From: Ligustrum vulgare
Taxonomy: Eukaryota > Streptophyta > Magnoliopsida > Lamiales > Oleaceae
Assembly: GCA_963555705.1 (NCBI GenBank)
Contig: OY743176.1
Coordinates: 60,834,040 to 60,898,039, forward strand
Direction of reading: 5' to 3'
DNA length: 64,000 nt
The position numbers were made by a program, and so were the translations under genes. Below, in pieces: positions 44,801 through 58,500 of this stretch (position 1 is its first letter; each line of letters starts with the position of its first letter). Under the pieces are notes generated by a model. It made no database searches. It was not told where the DNA came from and saw only the letters and a list, made by a program, of their open reading frames with translations.

Positions 44801-46666
44801 GAGGAAAAAGAGTGTTGAAAAAATGGGAATCAAAGTGGGCCTAAATTATTAACAAAATTTGAGTATTTGTGTAGTTAATTAGTTTGTTAATGTGTTTTTA
44901 AAAGATTTATAACGACAAACATTTAACATGCATGATATTTGAAATTATTTCACAAAATTTGAATAATATTTTAGGGTACTTTAACTTAAATTAAAATTTG
45001 CTACTTCATTTTCATTAAATATTACTAATTTACAATAATAATTATAATTAATATGTAAATTGTCTTAATTATTAGTAAAATCAACAAATGTATTGGACTC
45101 ATTTTGTTGGTCAAAGTAGAAATAAGTTATTTTGATAGTTTTGATAGCAAGTTAGCAACCCTCTCCCATCATCCAAATGAGTAATTTTGTTTACTTGGAG
45201 AAGGGGGGCAAAAAAAAAAAAAAAAAAAAACTATAAGCCTCCATCTGAAATGTTTGGATTGAGATACTAATAAATAGATTTTAATTGTTACTTGCTGATA
45301 ACTTTGAGCCGAACATGCTCTAAGAATAATTATGTGTAAGCTATACTTCCTCCTGATTGGTATTTATTCCTTTGAAGACAATACAACTTCTGTTCGGACC
45401 ACTCCAAGTAGTTATCATAGGATTTTGTTTCTATATTGTACTTGATATTCTTAGTATTCTAATGTTGCAGCAAGATTTTTAAACTGGATGCTGTCTTTTG
45501 TGCAGGCCTCAACCAGCTTTTCCCAGAGGCAGGTCTATTGCTTTCAATAGTAATTATGTGTAAGTTGCCTATGATCATTTCCTTGTGCATGTTGCATTAT
45601 CAAAATTGTTATTAATATCTAATCTTCCGAACCTCAATTGGGCCGGTTCATGATCTTATGATGTGAGTATTGGTTCTTGAATCAAATATTGGTTTCTTTT
45701 GAAATTGCTTGATGGTATTCCATTTTCATTTCTCATTTATCACAGTAATGCTAATGCGTAATCATGGTAATTTTATGGGAACGGCCATTCTTACATGAAC
45801 ATTCTTGTCAACTTTCTCCTTGCTTATAATTTGATTCTCCTGATCTATGAAATGTTTTCATTGTCACAATTTATACTTGATCTTAATTTAACAGCTCGAT
45901 AGCCAAATAACACACAGAAGCTTGTTCAGATACATGTTTTCATCCAGTAATTGTGTGCCAGACACCCTTGCATGACCTCTGAACTTATTCTTCAGCTAAA
46001 GGCTGAGTACCCTAATGATATTTGGTTTACAAACTTTTTATTTTATTTTATTTTTCCTAATGGCAGTCATCCATGAAATGTAGACATAACTTTTGACTCG
46101 TTACTTGAGATTCTGCTGTCTGAGTTTGTATGAAAAGGAAGCTAATGGATAGGGAGTGAGCATGTCTAATTTCAAATTGATGTATGGAATTTAAGAAATT
46201 CGAATCTTTGAACGGGCAAAATATCTCAACAACCTTGCATGAAACTCCCTTTCAGAATTTGGGCCTTTTGTAGTTCTTTCATATGTCTGTCTTGCTTCAA
46301 ATGTTGGTTGGTTGGTTGGTTGGTTGGTTGACAATTTGGACTGCAACTTGTGCACATTCAGTATAGGCTGAAATATTGGACCACCGCCCCCGGGGCTGAC
46401 TGCATATAGTGAACCTTTTGCAGTTCTTCATTTATAAAACTATATGGTACTGAACAATTTGAGGCTAATTTGTGATCATCTATATTTTGACCAGTCGGAG
46501 GGGCCGTAGTTATGGTGGTCGTGGTGGAAGACGTGATCGGGGCTGGGGCCGGGGCCAGGGCCGTGGCCGTGGTGGAGCTCATTGGGTAAAGAAAACAGTA
46601 GATAAATCAACTGAGGATCTTGACAAGGAGCTGGAGAACTATCATGCAGAAGCCATGCAAATTTAG
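41818..46666 (+). CDS. ALY: ALY/REF mRNA-export adaptor (THO complex subunit 4), six coding exons
   Basis: Exons 41818-42009, 42830-42973, 43056-43124, 43942-44129, 45506-45559, 46495-46666; all phases agree and give 272 aa. ALY/REF proteins are nuclear adaptors that load on spliced mRNA through the THO/TREX complex and pass it to the export receptor. Domains: N-terminal conserved box (SLDISLDDMIK, residues 3-13) and Arg/Gly-rich region; linker with LPWQNGLFED (72-81); RRM about 95-170 with RNP2 LFISNL and RNP1-position GSAEVIFA; C-terminal RGG-rich region; conserved C-terminal motif ending EAMQI. Length and order fit plant ALY proteins. Introns carry two MITEs and a tandem duplication. The first coding intron appears to use a GC donor. 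Confidence 0.96.
42007..42014 (+). other. Probable GC-type splice donor of ALY coding intron 1
   Basis: The junction reads AAG|GCAAGC. Using GC at 42010-42011 keeps phase 0 and joins residues DTIAK to SARKTKNLPW as the family requires; no GT nearby does so. GC-AG introns are a known minor class with the rest of the donor matching the consensus, as here. Confidence 0.75.
43185..43340. mobile_element. Tourist-like MITE in ALY intron 3, 156 bp
   Basis: Ends GCCTCTGTTTGGTAAAAG and CTTTACCAAGCAGAGGC extend as inverted repeats through GTTTGTTTATAAAT. Flanks are TAA and TGA, a 3-bp duplication with one change. Confidence 0.85.
44363..44541. mobile_element. Tourist-like MITE in ALY intron 4, 179 bp
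   Basis: Ends GCCACTGTTTGATA and TGTCAAACTGGGCC are imperfect inverted repeats flanked by TAA (44360-44362, 44542-44544). Confidence 0.8.
44508..45087 (+). repeat. Tandem duplication of about 295 bp in ALY intron 4
   Basis: 44508-44799 and 44804-45087 are alike (GGGCCTAAATTATTAAC..., then AACATGCATGAT...), with a few indels. The unit begins inside the right end of the 44363-44541 MITE, so the duplication came after that insertion. A poly(A) run follows near 45211. Confidence 0.85.
46303..46330 (+). repeat. (GTTG)n microsatellite in ALY intron 5
   Basis: Seven tandem GTTG units. Confidence 0.95.
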
Positions 46667-49573
46667 ACGCTTTAAGCACTTTTGGGATAGTGGTTGGATA
46701 ACTGCTGTTTTAAATTCTAGCCGTGAAATGTTTACTGTTGCAGTAGTTTTTGGTTGTGTGCATTTCTCTTGGGAAGTATATGTTTTGGACTTGTAAGAGT
46801 AGAAAACACATTATGATGGCTGTGTAATTTGCTTAGCATCTCTTTTATACAAGAGCTTGAAAAACAAACACTTCGTTTGTGTTGCTAGTGCTTTTTTCTT
46901 AATGTTCGAGAAATCCATGAAACGGGAACCTAATCCATATTGTGGTGGAATAGATTCATCAAAATGATTATTAGCACAAGTAAACATTTTTTGTCAGCCC
47001 AAAATTTCACCAAGTGAAGTGTCACCTTTCAGTCTACCATATCTAATGAATGGTTTGGAATGAATTGAAAAAGAAATCTTTATGAACCCAAGCAGATACT
47101 TGGCATGTACTGTACAATTTTTCCGATTTGGCAGATCAATCCTTGACTAGCTGAAAAGGTGAAAATACTGGTGCCAAAAAATGGTAGGGCATGGGGTGAA
47201 GGCTAAATTTCGGGTCCTTTTTCTTCATGTACCTCACCTGGTCCTATCAAAGCACAACACGAAGGGATTCACAATCACAAGGACTTCCTCGCATGACTTT
47301 AGGCGTGTTTGGATAGTTTTGGTTTTTGCTTCCAGAGTTTCTTAAGCAAGTAATCTTCGATAAGTTTTCTTTCAAATCTTATCTAATTCAACGAAGTATT
47401 TTCAGGCAATTTTTCGAACGAGCAGGGGTGCAAATGGTTCAGTTCAATCTATTTACAAATATTACATAATTTATTTCCGTACCAATGGGAATGATTCCTT
47501 TTTTTTTTTTTTGGGTTCCAGTTCGAATCTGGACTATCCATCTAAATATACAATTTTTTGAATATCTAAAATTTTCATAGTTTATTCATTAAAACGATTA
47601 TAATGGTGTTATGAATTAGAGCAGTATTAGTGCCGAGGGAAGAATAAAACTTACCCAAATAATGTGTAGCGGAAAATTTGGGAGAAATTTTGGATATTAG
47701 TTTTTAGGTTTTTATGGAGAATCCTATGCTTTATCCAGGGTGAAAGGGTTTTCGGAATCCTCGATCTAGATACATTCGGTAGAAGTTTATTCTAAATTAT
47801 CGGCTCGCTTCCCGAGGCCTTGATACTCCTCTGTAAGCCTCGAAAAATAATTATTATTGTAGAACCGTCTTAAAACTGACACCGAATAGTTTGGTTTTTG
47901 CGATTCAATGAAACCAAATGGTTCTATTTTACAAGAATCGAAAAGTATAGTTCGATTCTGATTCTTGAGATACATAACCGAATCACTTGACGCCCACTCC
48001 TATGAAATAAATTGCTAAATTATAAAACTATATATATTTATTTATTTATTTATTTTAATTCTTAGACATAATACTTTGAACGGTTTATATTGTTTTTATT
48101 TTTTTAATCTATGCTAGTATATATAAACCAGAAGTTCCCTACCTCATAAGAGATTAAAGATTTTAAAGTGAAGAATTATAGTAACATATGTGGGCGAAAA
48201 TTTGTACTACAATTTTTTTTTTTTTTTTTTTTTATTTCATAGCCATTGCAAAAAACTGTCAATTATAGCCGTTCAATTAAACTGTTGAAAAGGACGAAAA
48301 TTAATCCATACACAGCAGTTAGTTCATTTGGTTTGAAAGAATGAAAAATTTATTTGAAGTCAACAATACTCCACATGTAGAGCACAGTAACCAAATATGA
48401 TCATTTGATGAATAAAATATTCAATCCATACCCCCCAAAAAAAAACTTTTGCCTTTATTCCCTCCCATCCCCCTACATTATTTGTAAAAGTGGAAAATTG
48501 AGAGGAGAATTTGGGTTTTTCCCCCAACACTAAACATGCTCTTATGAATTGCATTTTTTAAAGTTAATTAAATACGATAATTTATATCAATTAGCTAATT
48601 ATTGGCTTGAAGAAGTGCTTGATTAACATTTTTCTTTATAATTTGAGGTGTCAAACATGTTAGCGTGGAATGAGTTTATAAATAACATCATATTAAATTA
48701 AAGTTTGATGAACTATGGTGAAATTCACAAGATAAAAGAACAATAATTGTACATTGCACTAAACATTGTTAAAAATTAAATAAAATTCATTTTTTTTTCT
48801 CCTTTCTTTTTCAATTGTTCTTGTTCTCAACTTTAGTATGTAGAACCCATTAAACTCGAGTAAAACTAAACCAAATCAAACCTATCCATCCCAATTCGAT
48901 TCTGGTACGACTTCAAATGGAATAACTTTTTTTTCCCACACCTTGTATGGGTTGTTTGGTGTTGAAAGTATTGGATGAAATTTGAGTTTTTAGGAGAATG
49001 TATGATTAAAAAATTGTTAAAAAGTGTGAATAATTATGAATTCCATATAACCATGTGGTTGAAAATAAATTTGAGGAAAATTTGTCTTCAATCAAACAAG
49101 CTCTTAGTTTATAACTAACATTAGTTTGATGTGCTATAGTGAATTTCAGAAGTAAAATGGTTGGTGTCATTGTTTAAAATAAAAGGGAAAAATTTCAGGT
49201 TACATCATATTTTTTTGTTCTAGGTATTAAGATCGCGCCAGAAGAAGATCGATTCTTGATTTTTAGTTTTTAGCTTTTTAAAAGTTCTGCAAAAGCTTAG
49301 TCTAAACGTCTCCAACGTATTCTAAGAATAAGTCTTGACAATTCACATAGCTCCTTTGAACGGATGGTCTGTACTTTTCTTTAAATTACCTTCATTGAAA
49401 TTGTACATTATCCTATACAAGCCAAGGAGCAAAAGGCACATAAACTTGTGTACATGAAAGAATGGTAAGAAAAACAATCTTCTAAACCGAACTGAACCGA
49501 ACCTTAATAGCATATCCAATCAATGAGGTAAAAAAATATATATATATATAAAAAATAAAAATCTAAACGAGAA
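46667..49573. other. Intergenic region between ALY and the lipase gene (tail-to-tail)
   Basis: ALY 3' UTR extends to perhaps 46860. The rest is AT-rich with poly(T) tracts (48211-48232) and repeat-like pieces; no gene is supported. The lipase 3' UTR enters from the right. Confidence 0.5.
47426..47999. mobile_element. Possible degenerate hAT-like element
   Basis: Ends AGGGGTGCAAATGGTTC and GAATCACTTGACGCCCACTCCT are imperfect inverted repeats of the kind seen in hAT MITEs. No clear target duplication, so this is tentative. Confidence 0.3.
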
Positions 49574-52500
49574 TTATTCAGTAATAGAGGTGTCTCCTTT
49601 AAATAGAATTTGCCCAGATTCATCCCTCTTGAAAAGCTTCCCAACTACTTCGTTCCAATTAGTTTTAGCATTTTTACTTGACGGTTTTTTAGTTACCTCG
49701 GAAATCTCTGCTTCATCCTCACAAGGTTCGATATGGACGTCGGGTGAAGCTGACCCTTCAATGCTCCCTGAGGATTCTTCTCCAGTAGTGGTAACAGCAT
49801 GAGGTATATTCAGACTCACAGCCCTCTCTAAAGCATCCTTGTGTTCTTTCTCAATTGTCTGCTTCCTGTCAAATTTTTGGACTTTAGGCGGTGCCGTGAT
49901 GGTTTCTGTACTAAGGTCTTTCAGTTTCTGCATCACAATATATGTTCGTTAATTTCAGAACATTTTAAAGCCATTTAAATCTAAAATCGAGATATAACGA
50001 CAATTTTGCTAGGGAGATTCCTCCATTCTTTAATACAATTATTACAAATAATAAACAACACAATTTCCCAAATCAATTTTTAACCACACATTTTCTCTCC
50101 ATTTTTAACCACGCATTTTACCTCGAAAACATAAATAAACCAAATTATAAATGCTACAGTATTAAAGAACAAAGCATTTAATGTCTTATAGGAGTCAGGA
50201 CTAGTACATGGGTCCTGTAATCACAATGCTGGTATGTTGACCAGTTTCCAAAGAACCTCAGATGGCGAAATTTCTAAAGAATTATCTGGAAAGCCAGTTA
50301 TGTAGGCCAAAGTGAGCAGACACTATGAACTTCATGATTGGAGGACAGGCGTATTACACCGCTACTCAAATTTGAAAGCTAAATATATAGCATCTCATGT
50401 AAAATTTGAAATATTGTAAATCAGCTTGTCATGGGTTGCCATATATACAATTAAAGTTATTAAAATACTTTTCTTAATGTTTATGAAAAAAATAAAAAAT
50501 AACAAATCATCAGTATACTCCTTTTTCAGATAGCAACATTAATAGAAAGAAGACCCTCATTGTCATTTCTCTAGGATAATGAAGAAAAAAGAAAAAAATA
50601 ATGCCTGTTAACTAGATAGTAGATAGTACTTCATTATAGAAGTAATATCATGTTTGTACTGGTTAGTGGCGGAAAAAAAGAGAAGAATAATTAGGAGGAA
50701 AAATGAGAGGGGGACTGAAGCTGATTTACTTACTTCTAAGGCATGGGTTGCCTCTCGTTCTATCCAAATAATAGCATGATCAGATGTCGCATTGCATGAC
50801 AAGACGATTTGCTCAAATCTTCCATCGACGGGAATGGCTGTTCTGACCTCTGGAGAATACCTTCCACATCTGTCAGTTCCAAACGGTGAATAAAAGTTCA
50901 GAGAAATGAAAAATATGTTATTCTTTTGTTGGTGCAGTATATAATTTGTTTTGCGCATCACACCATCATTCCTCTTTATAAATGAGCATAAATCAAAATG
51001 AAAATAGTTGCTGGATATGACAGATGCCGGAAATGGTTGTTTACTGAGTGTTTACTCAATTATTGAGGAAAATCAAAGTTTTCCCCAAAATTTATTACTT
51101 ATCTTGACCATAAATTTGGATAATTATGAGTACTTCAAAGTTTTATATTGCTTAATTATATATTTATTTTGATTGTTTTAGGTAAAACTCAAATTTGAAT
51201 GCGTTTGGAGGCTAATCGGAACAAATGGACCAAAACCATGCAAAATTGTCAAAGTGAGGGCCAAATTGTAAATACTCATTAGTTGATTCGGACCACAAAA
51301 TAAAGATTGAAGATCATGTGAAATCAATTAAATGATATTGAAAGCCAAAGGATAAAGTTGCAATTGAAAAGGACTCAGAATGAAAACGGAACCACACAAG
51401 TTATGTTCCAGATTTTTAATCGGACATTGGACCCATTTTTTGGATAGTAAAAGTTCGAATTGTCAAAATGGTATTTCAAGAATAATTGTATCTATTTGAG
51501 TTATATTTCCAATGCACTATGAATAACTTGAATCGGATACGAGAAGAGAAAGATATGATAATAACACTAATAGCTGTGTAGAGACATAACCATGTTCGAC
51601 CCAAATTCAACTTTCCTTATTTGATTATAACTCTTTTGAAACCCAATTTGGATGTGATTCTAGACTTAATTTCACCTTATATAATAGACTAAATGAGTTG
51701 CTAGAAGGGGAAGGATCAATTACCATCATATAACACCACAAAAGATAGAGAAATTCAAGAATACAATCAAGAAAGCTACGTGTCACAGACTTGTTTTCCT
51801 GCAAGAACCGTGCGGCCTTAGTGTCTTCAACTTCCGCCCTCGCGATAATTACACTAAGTCAGCCTCCCGATTGACGTTGATGTTAAGACAAGGTTCCTAG
51901 TAGAACACTTAAGAAATGAACAAGAAAGGAACAAAAAAGTTTACAAAGAAAGCTTTGTATTGAATAAGAAAACTCTTTACAAGCACTCTTTACAACTTCA
52001 CTCTCTTGGTTCCTTCAAATGAATCCTACCAAGCTATTTATAGTAGTAGCATCCTCAAATGGATGGTTAGGATCATTTCTATCCAATGGTCTAGATTACA
52101 CATCTAGAATTCTCTATACAAATATCTACATTAAAATATTTATGGACTAAATTAGGATGATCTGGAATAATTCACTAAGTGTAGGACTTGCAATTATCTT
52201 AGAAAGTCCTACCATGCACTTGAGAAATCCAGAATATTCCGGTTAGCCTCAAGTCATCCATTCTAGATTTCTTGATCTTCTTGTGCCAAAATCGAGCGGG
52301 TTGTGACATTCTCCCCCGCCTATTTGGGAGACTCCCTCGTCGCCGCGTAGTTCTTTAGCTTGTCTTCGAATTGCCACAAGTCTTCTTGTGTCTCCCATGT
52401 TGCTTCCGACTCGGACAATCCCTTCCGCTTTATCAAAAATTGTTTGCAAGGAGGTACTCCACACCTTCGAATAATGCGATCTGCTAGAACCTCATCAACC

Positions 52501-55500
52501 TCCTTGTCAAAAGACTTAGTTACAATCGGAGGTGCCCGTTGTGACTCCCCTCGACTAGGGTCTTCCATGTCCTTGTGATAAGGCTTCAACATGCTTACAT
52601 GCAAGACGGGATGGATCTTCAAAGTGCTAGGTAGGTCAAGGCGATAGGATACCTTGCCAACCTTAGCAACTACTGGGAACAGCCCTTCATATCTTCGAAC
52701 CAAGCCTTTGTGCACGCTCCGGTACGCCTTGAATTGTTGCGGTAATATTTTTACAAGGACTTGGTCGCCAACTTTAAACTCTAAAGGCCGTCTCTTCTTA
52801 TCGGCCCACTTCTTCATGCGTCTCCGTGCTTTGTTTAAGCAAAATCGGGCTAAGTCGGCATGCTCTTCTCATGACTAGCCATTTTGTATGCTCTAGGGCT
52901 TCTCTCCTTCAATAGAAGTGGACAAAGTGTGGGGCATTAGTGGTTGTTGTCCCGTTGCTAACTCAAATGGACTCCGCCTCGTGGCTTCACTCCTTTGTAA
53001 GTTGTAGGAAAATTGAGCAATATCTAGGAGTTTGACCCAATCTCTTTGATTGGCACTTACAAAGTGCCGAAGATAGCATTCCAACAAAGCATTCACCCGT
53101 TCTGTTTGTCCATCCGTCTGACGGTGAAAGCTTGTAGAGAAATGGAGGTCCGAGCCTAGGAGTTTGAACAACTCCGTCCATAGTCGACCTGTGAATCGAG
53201 GGTCACGATCACTTATTATGCTTCGAGGTAACCCCCAATACTTCACCACATTCTTGAAGAATAACCTTGCCGCTTCTTCCGCTGTGCAATCCTTGGTGGC
53301 CGAGATGAAGGTGCCATACTTAGAGAATCGATCAACCACCACCATTATTGACCCGAACCCTTCGGATTTAGGCAAGGCACTAATGAAGTCCATGGTGATA
53401 GAGTCCCATGGACGCTCCGGGACTGGTAGAGGCTCCAACAAACCCGCTGGTGACCTTGTTTCCACCTTATCTTGTTGGCACACAAGACAAGTCTTTACAT
53501 AGAGCTCCACCATGTCTTTCATTTGCGACCAATAGTAAGCTCGTTCAAGTAGTGCCAGAGTGCGTTTCTGCCCGGGATGACCAGCCCACTTTGTGTCATG
53601 GCACTCCCGGATAATATCCCGTCGCAAGTTGTTCCATTTAGGAACATAGATACGTTGCCCCGTAGTGTAGAGTAAGCCGTCCTCTACCTAAAATCGCCGC
53701 GTCTTTCCGTCTTGGGTAGCTTTTACCAACTCCTTAGCCAAGGGATCATGATCCATGCCTTCTCGAATCAAGTCAAGCAACGTCCATTTGGCTTGGCTTA
53801 TGGCTGCAAGCTCTGTCTTCCTGCTTAGAGCATCGGCTACAACGTTCGCTTTTCCCGACTTGTACTCCATCACATAGTTGAATTCCGCTAAGAAATCTTG
53901 CCAACGTCACAGTGATGGCAATTTTCCCCACGAGAACCAATCCCCGCGGGAACCCGCCCCGAATGGGGCGGGGATGGTAGTGATTTTATCCCCGTTACGG
54001 GGATGGGATTGAGGTCCCCGACCCATCCACGCCCCGTTTATAATTTAAAAAATTAAAAACTAGTAAAAATTTAAAAATTCAATACATTTTGAAAAATTAT
54101 ATATTTTTTTAAATCAAGCTGGATGATTCCAACCTATATTACTAACTTAATGGCATGGGATAATAAGTTTCAGTTTTTTTTTTTTTAAAAAAAAAAGGTT
54201 GATAAAAAAAAATAAATAAATAAATAACGGGGAATTTTCAATCCCCGCCCCGACCCCGCCCCCCATGTAACGGGGATGGGGATGGGGATTAGGTCCCCGA
54301 CCCATACCCGTACCATTGCCATCACTACCAACGTGCTTGTTTAGGAGTCAGCTTCTTTTGTGATTGGAAGTAACTAGTGGCGACATTATCCGTCTTGATA
54401 ATGAACTTCGAACCCAACAAATAATGGAGCCATACCCGTAGGCAATGAATAATAGCCGTCATCTCCTTTTCTTGCACCGTGTACCGACGCTCAGTATCGT
54501 TGAGCTTGCAGCTTTCAAAAGCAATAGGATGCCCTTCTTGCATTAGAACTCCCCCGATAGCAAAATCCGAAGCATCCGTTTGTACCTCAAAGGTCTTGGT
54601 GAAATCCGGTAATGCCAAGACTGGTTCCTCCATCACAGCCTTCTTCAAATCATCAAAGGCCTCTTGACACTTCTCGGACCAACTCCATGCTTTGTTCTTC
54701 TTCAATAGGTCCGTTAGTGGGGCTGCCCTCGCCGAGTAGCCTTGGATGAACTGCTGATAGTAATTAACTAGACCAAGGAAAGAACGAAGTTCGGTTACCT
54801 TGGTTGGTGCTTCCCACTCCTTGAGTGCTTTTACTTTTGCCTCATTCATCATCAAGCGCCCGTAGCCAATGACATGTTCAAGAAAGTGCACCTCCTCCTT
54901 GGCAAAGGAACATTTCTACTTCTTGATGTATAGCTTGTTTTCCCGCAATGCTTGGAACACCGTTCGGAGATGTTTTGCATGATCTTCCAAGTTGTTGCTA
55001 TAGATGACTATGTCATCCAAGTATACCACCACGAACTTGTCCAAGTATGGCTGGAAAATCCTGTTCTTTAATGTGCAAAAGGTGGCCGGGGCATTGGTTA
55101 AGCCGAAGGGCATTACCAACCATTCAAATGAGCCATATCGAGTGATGCATGCTGTCTTAGGCTCATCCCCTTCCGCAATCCGTACTTGGTAGTATCCCTT
55201 TTGTAGATCCACTTTCGTGTAATACTTTGCACTACCAAGTCTATCGAATAAATCAGCAATCAAAGGATTAAGATACTTGTCTTTGATTGTTACCTTGTTA
55301 AGCGCCCAGTAATCTACGCACATGCGCAACGATCCATCATGCTTCTTTTGGAACAAGACCGGTGCACCATAAGGCGCCTTCGAAGGTCGTATCATTCCCG
55401 TGTCAAGCAACTCCGTTAATTGCCTTCGAAGTTCTTCCAACTCTGGCGGTGCCATCCGATAGGGTGCCATGGCCGATGGTTTGGTACCGGGCTCTATCTC

Positions 55501-58500
55501 AATCTTATGATCCACCTCTCTTCTAGGTGGTAATTTCTTAGGCAACTCCGGTGGCATAACGTCCTTATTTCTTCAAGGACATCCTTGATGACCTTGGGCA
55601 CGTCATCATCACCCGCAAATTTTTTTCAACTTGGTCCTCCATTTTGAGTGCTGCCAAGTACATTACCTCCCCTTTCTTTAGCCCTTTTGCTAGTTGCATG
55701 GCCGAAAGTTGTCTCATTGCTTTCGTCCTAGCCACTGTAGGAACCATGCATGAAGAACCCCTCTCCAGAATGCAAACTGAGCCAAAGGAAGGCATAGGAA
55801 TAGCATTGACCTTCCTCATGAAGTCCAACCCGAGAACCAAATTAAAATCATCCATAGTAGCCACCGAGAAATCAACTAGGCCATGCCAAGTCCCCAATCG
55901 AATTTCTGCCCCTTGAACTACTCCTCCAAGGGGTGTCGTAGGAGAATTCACCGCTTTCATAACTCCAACACCTTTCGTGATGTTGAGGCCAAGACGTGTA
56001 GACTCTTCTTTTGTAATAAAGTTGTTAGTGGCTCTCGTATCAACCATCGCCAAAGTGGGTTGACCATTTACTTGAGCTTCCACATACATTAATTCCCGTT
56101 CATTATTGGAAGTCGGAACGACCTTAGCATTGAGAGCGTTAAGAAGTTGCAATGAAATAAAATGTTCCGCCCTTTGATCTTGGCAAGAGGATGAATCCCG
56201 TTCCTCAGCCATAGCTGCCAATGTGCCAAGTTTGGGGCAATCACGCATTAAATGTGGCCCCTTGTACACGAAGCATCCACTTTGAGATCCCGTCGAGGCC
56301 TTCTTCTTCTCCTCATAATTTCTTCGTGAGGGGGAAGGTTTGTAAGTGTTACCTCCTTTGAAGAATGATGGCTTCTTGTAATCCCTCTTCTCTCCCCCGC
56401 CTTTAGCCAAGTTACTCTTAAAGCTTTTAGAAGATTTTGATGAATCCGTGCTCCTTTGGAACTCTGTTAAAGATTCAGCAACCACGATAGCCTCGTCTAC
56501 TGTCTTCACTCCCTGACGTTGGAGTTCCTGCTTCACCCAATTTTGTAATCCGTCGGTAAAGTGAAACAGTAGATCTTCATCCGACATGCTCGGGATTTGA
56601 AGCACAAGGGTAGTAAATTCTTTGACATAATCTCGAATAGTGCCCTTATGTTCCAACTCCCTAAGCTTTTTACGGGCCTCGTATACTACGTTTTCGGGAT
56701 AAAATTGGCATTTCAATTCCTTCTTGAAATCTTCCCAACTATCTATCCTACAAGCACCCTTTTCTATGTCGGCGTGCTTACGTTGCCACCATAGAGCCGC
56801 AGTGTCCGTAAGATACATAGTCGAAGTACGTACCTTGATAGCTTCATCCACAATGTTTAAGCCCTCAAAATATATCTCCAATCGCCATAGGAAATCATCT
56901 AGCTCTTTTGCATCTCACTTTCCATAGAACTCCCTGGCTTTGGATAGTCGACCCTTGGAGTCGCTACAATCGTGCTAATACCTGCTCTAGTTGACACCTT
57001 CTTACAAGCGTCTAGGCCACTTTGCATATCCTCGCAAAGCTTATTCACTTGGTCTTGGATCGCTTTGACAGCGTCCATGACCTTAGCTTCCAACCTCGTA
57101 TATTCTTCCCTTAAAGCTCCTTGGTCTTCCTTGAGATCATCAAGCTGTTCCAAGGTGTGACCTTCAAGGGTTGAGAGTGAATTCTCCACTACTTCAATGC
57201 GTTCCCCCATATTGAGAAATACTTCCTCAAGAGATCCACCGGTAGGGGCCGGTGGTCGGCTCTTGCTCCGAGTTTGTCGAGTTTTCTTACTTGTGGTTTG
57301 GGGTTCGACCTCTCGACCCTGCTCCTCATGTTCTACCTCCGAAATGCCGGAACCCATAACATCCTTTTCCGCCATGCCAATGATAGCAATTGAGCAAACC
57401 TAGGCTCTGATACCAACTGTCACGGACTTGTTGTTTTCCTACAAGAACCATGCGGCCTTAGTGTCTTCAACTTCCGCCCCCGCGGTAATTATACTAAGTC
57501 AACCTCCCGATTGACGTTGATGTTAAGACAAGGTTCCTAGTAGAACACTTAAGAAAGGATCAAGAAAGGAACACAAGAGTTTACAAACAAAACTTTGTAT
57601 TGAATAAGGAAACTCTTTACAAGTACTCTTTACAACTTCACTCTCTTGGTTCCTTCAAATGAATCCTACCAATCAATTTATAGTAGTAGCCTCATCAAAT
57701 GGATGGCTAGGATCATTTCTATCCAATGGTCTAGATTACACATCTAGAATTCTCTATACAAATATCTACATTAAAATATTTATGGACTAAACTAGGATGA
57801 TCTAGAATAATCCACTAAATATAGGACTTGCAATTATCTTAGAAAGTCCTACCATGCACTTGAGAAATCTAAAATATTCCGGTTAGCCTTAAGTCATCCA
57901 TTCTAGATTTTTTTGATCTTCTTGTGCCAAAATCGAGCGGGTCGTGACATACAGCTGGGTATTTTCAAGAAGTGGAGATCGGATCTTGGTGCAAGAAGAA
58001 CATCTTGACCTTCTTTTCATCTATTCTTGCTAATGTATTCTAAATTAATTCTTGTTTTCCTTTCTCCAGTTATGTGTAACTAATTTTATTGATAGGACGA
58101 ACGATGTAACCTAATTTGATTATTTCAATTTCAATTCTCAAGTTTTATACTTTAGTTTAATGTATTAAATTCTTGCTTCTCTTAATGTATGAATTACTTG
58201 ACCACTAATTAATTGATTAGTGCATTGTAACGAGTCGAGACTTGAGTTATATGTCTAGACCACGTGATAAATTTCAACAATTTAACAAAAAGGCAGAGAT
58301 CCATAGTTGTCGTTATATGAATTCTTGTTATTGAATGCATTTTATTAGAACTTAACATAGAGAAGTGGTTAACCTATTTAGGTAGAACTGGTTTAAACTT
58401 GAGAGAAAAATTAGGTATAATTATGAGTTCGATCAAATACTACTTTAGGAAGAAAACTTGAGATAAGAAATTAAATATGATAATTATGGTTAGATCGTGA

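Larger units (their letters stand above)
51781..57949 (-). mobile_element. Degenerate Ty3/Gypsy chromovirus in a lipase intron
   Basis: LTRs 51781-52308 and 57418-57949 (TGTCAC...GTGACA), primer site 57401-57415 (TGGTATCAGAGCCTA on the minus strand, tRNA-Met type), polypurine tract 52309-52320, then gag, protease, RT, RNase H, integrase and a chromodomain in the usual order. Many frameshifts and stops make it non-coding. A perfect 5-bp target duplication is not seen: flanks are TACG and TACA. Confidence 0.92.

Noticed and set aside
48949..49108. Possible Tourist-like MITE (GGTTGTTTGGTG ... CAATCAAACAAGCTC)
   Set aside because: Ends are only loosely inverted and no matching 3-bp flanks are seen.
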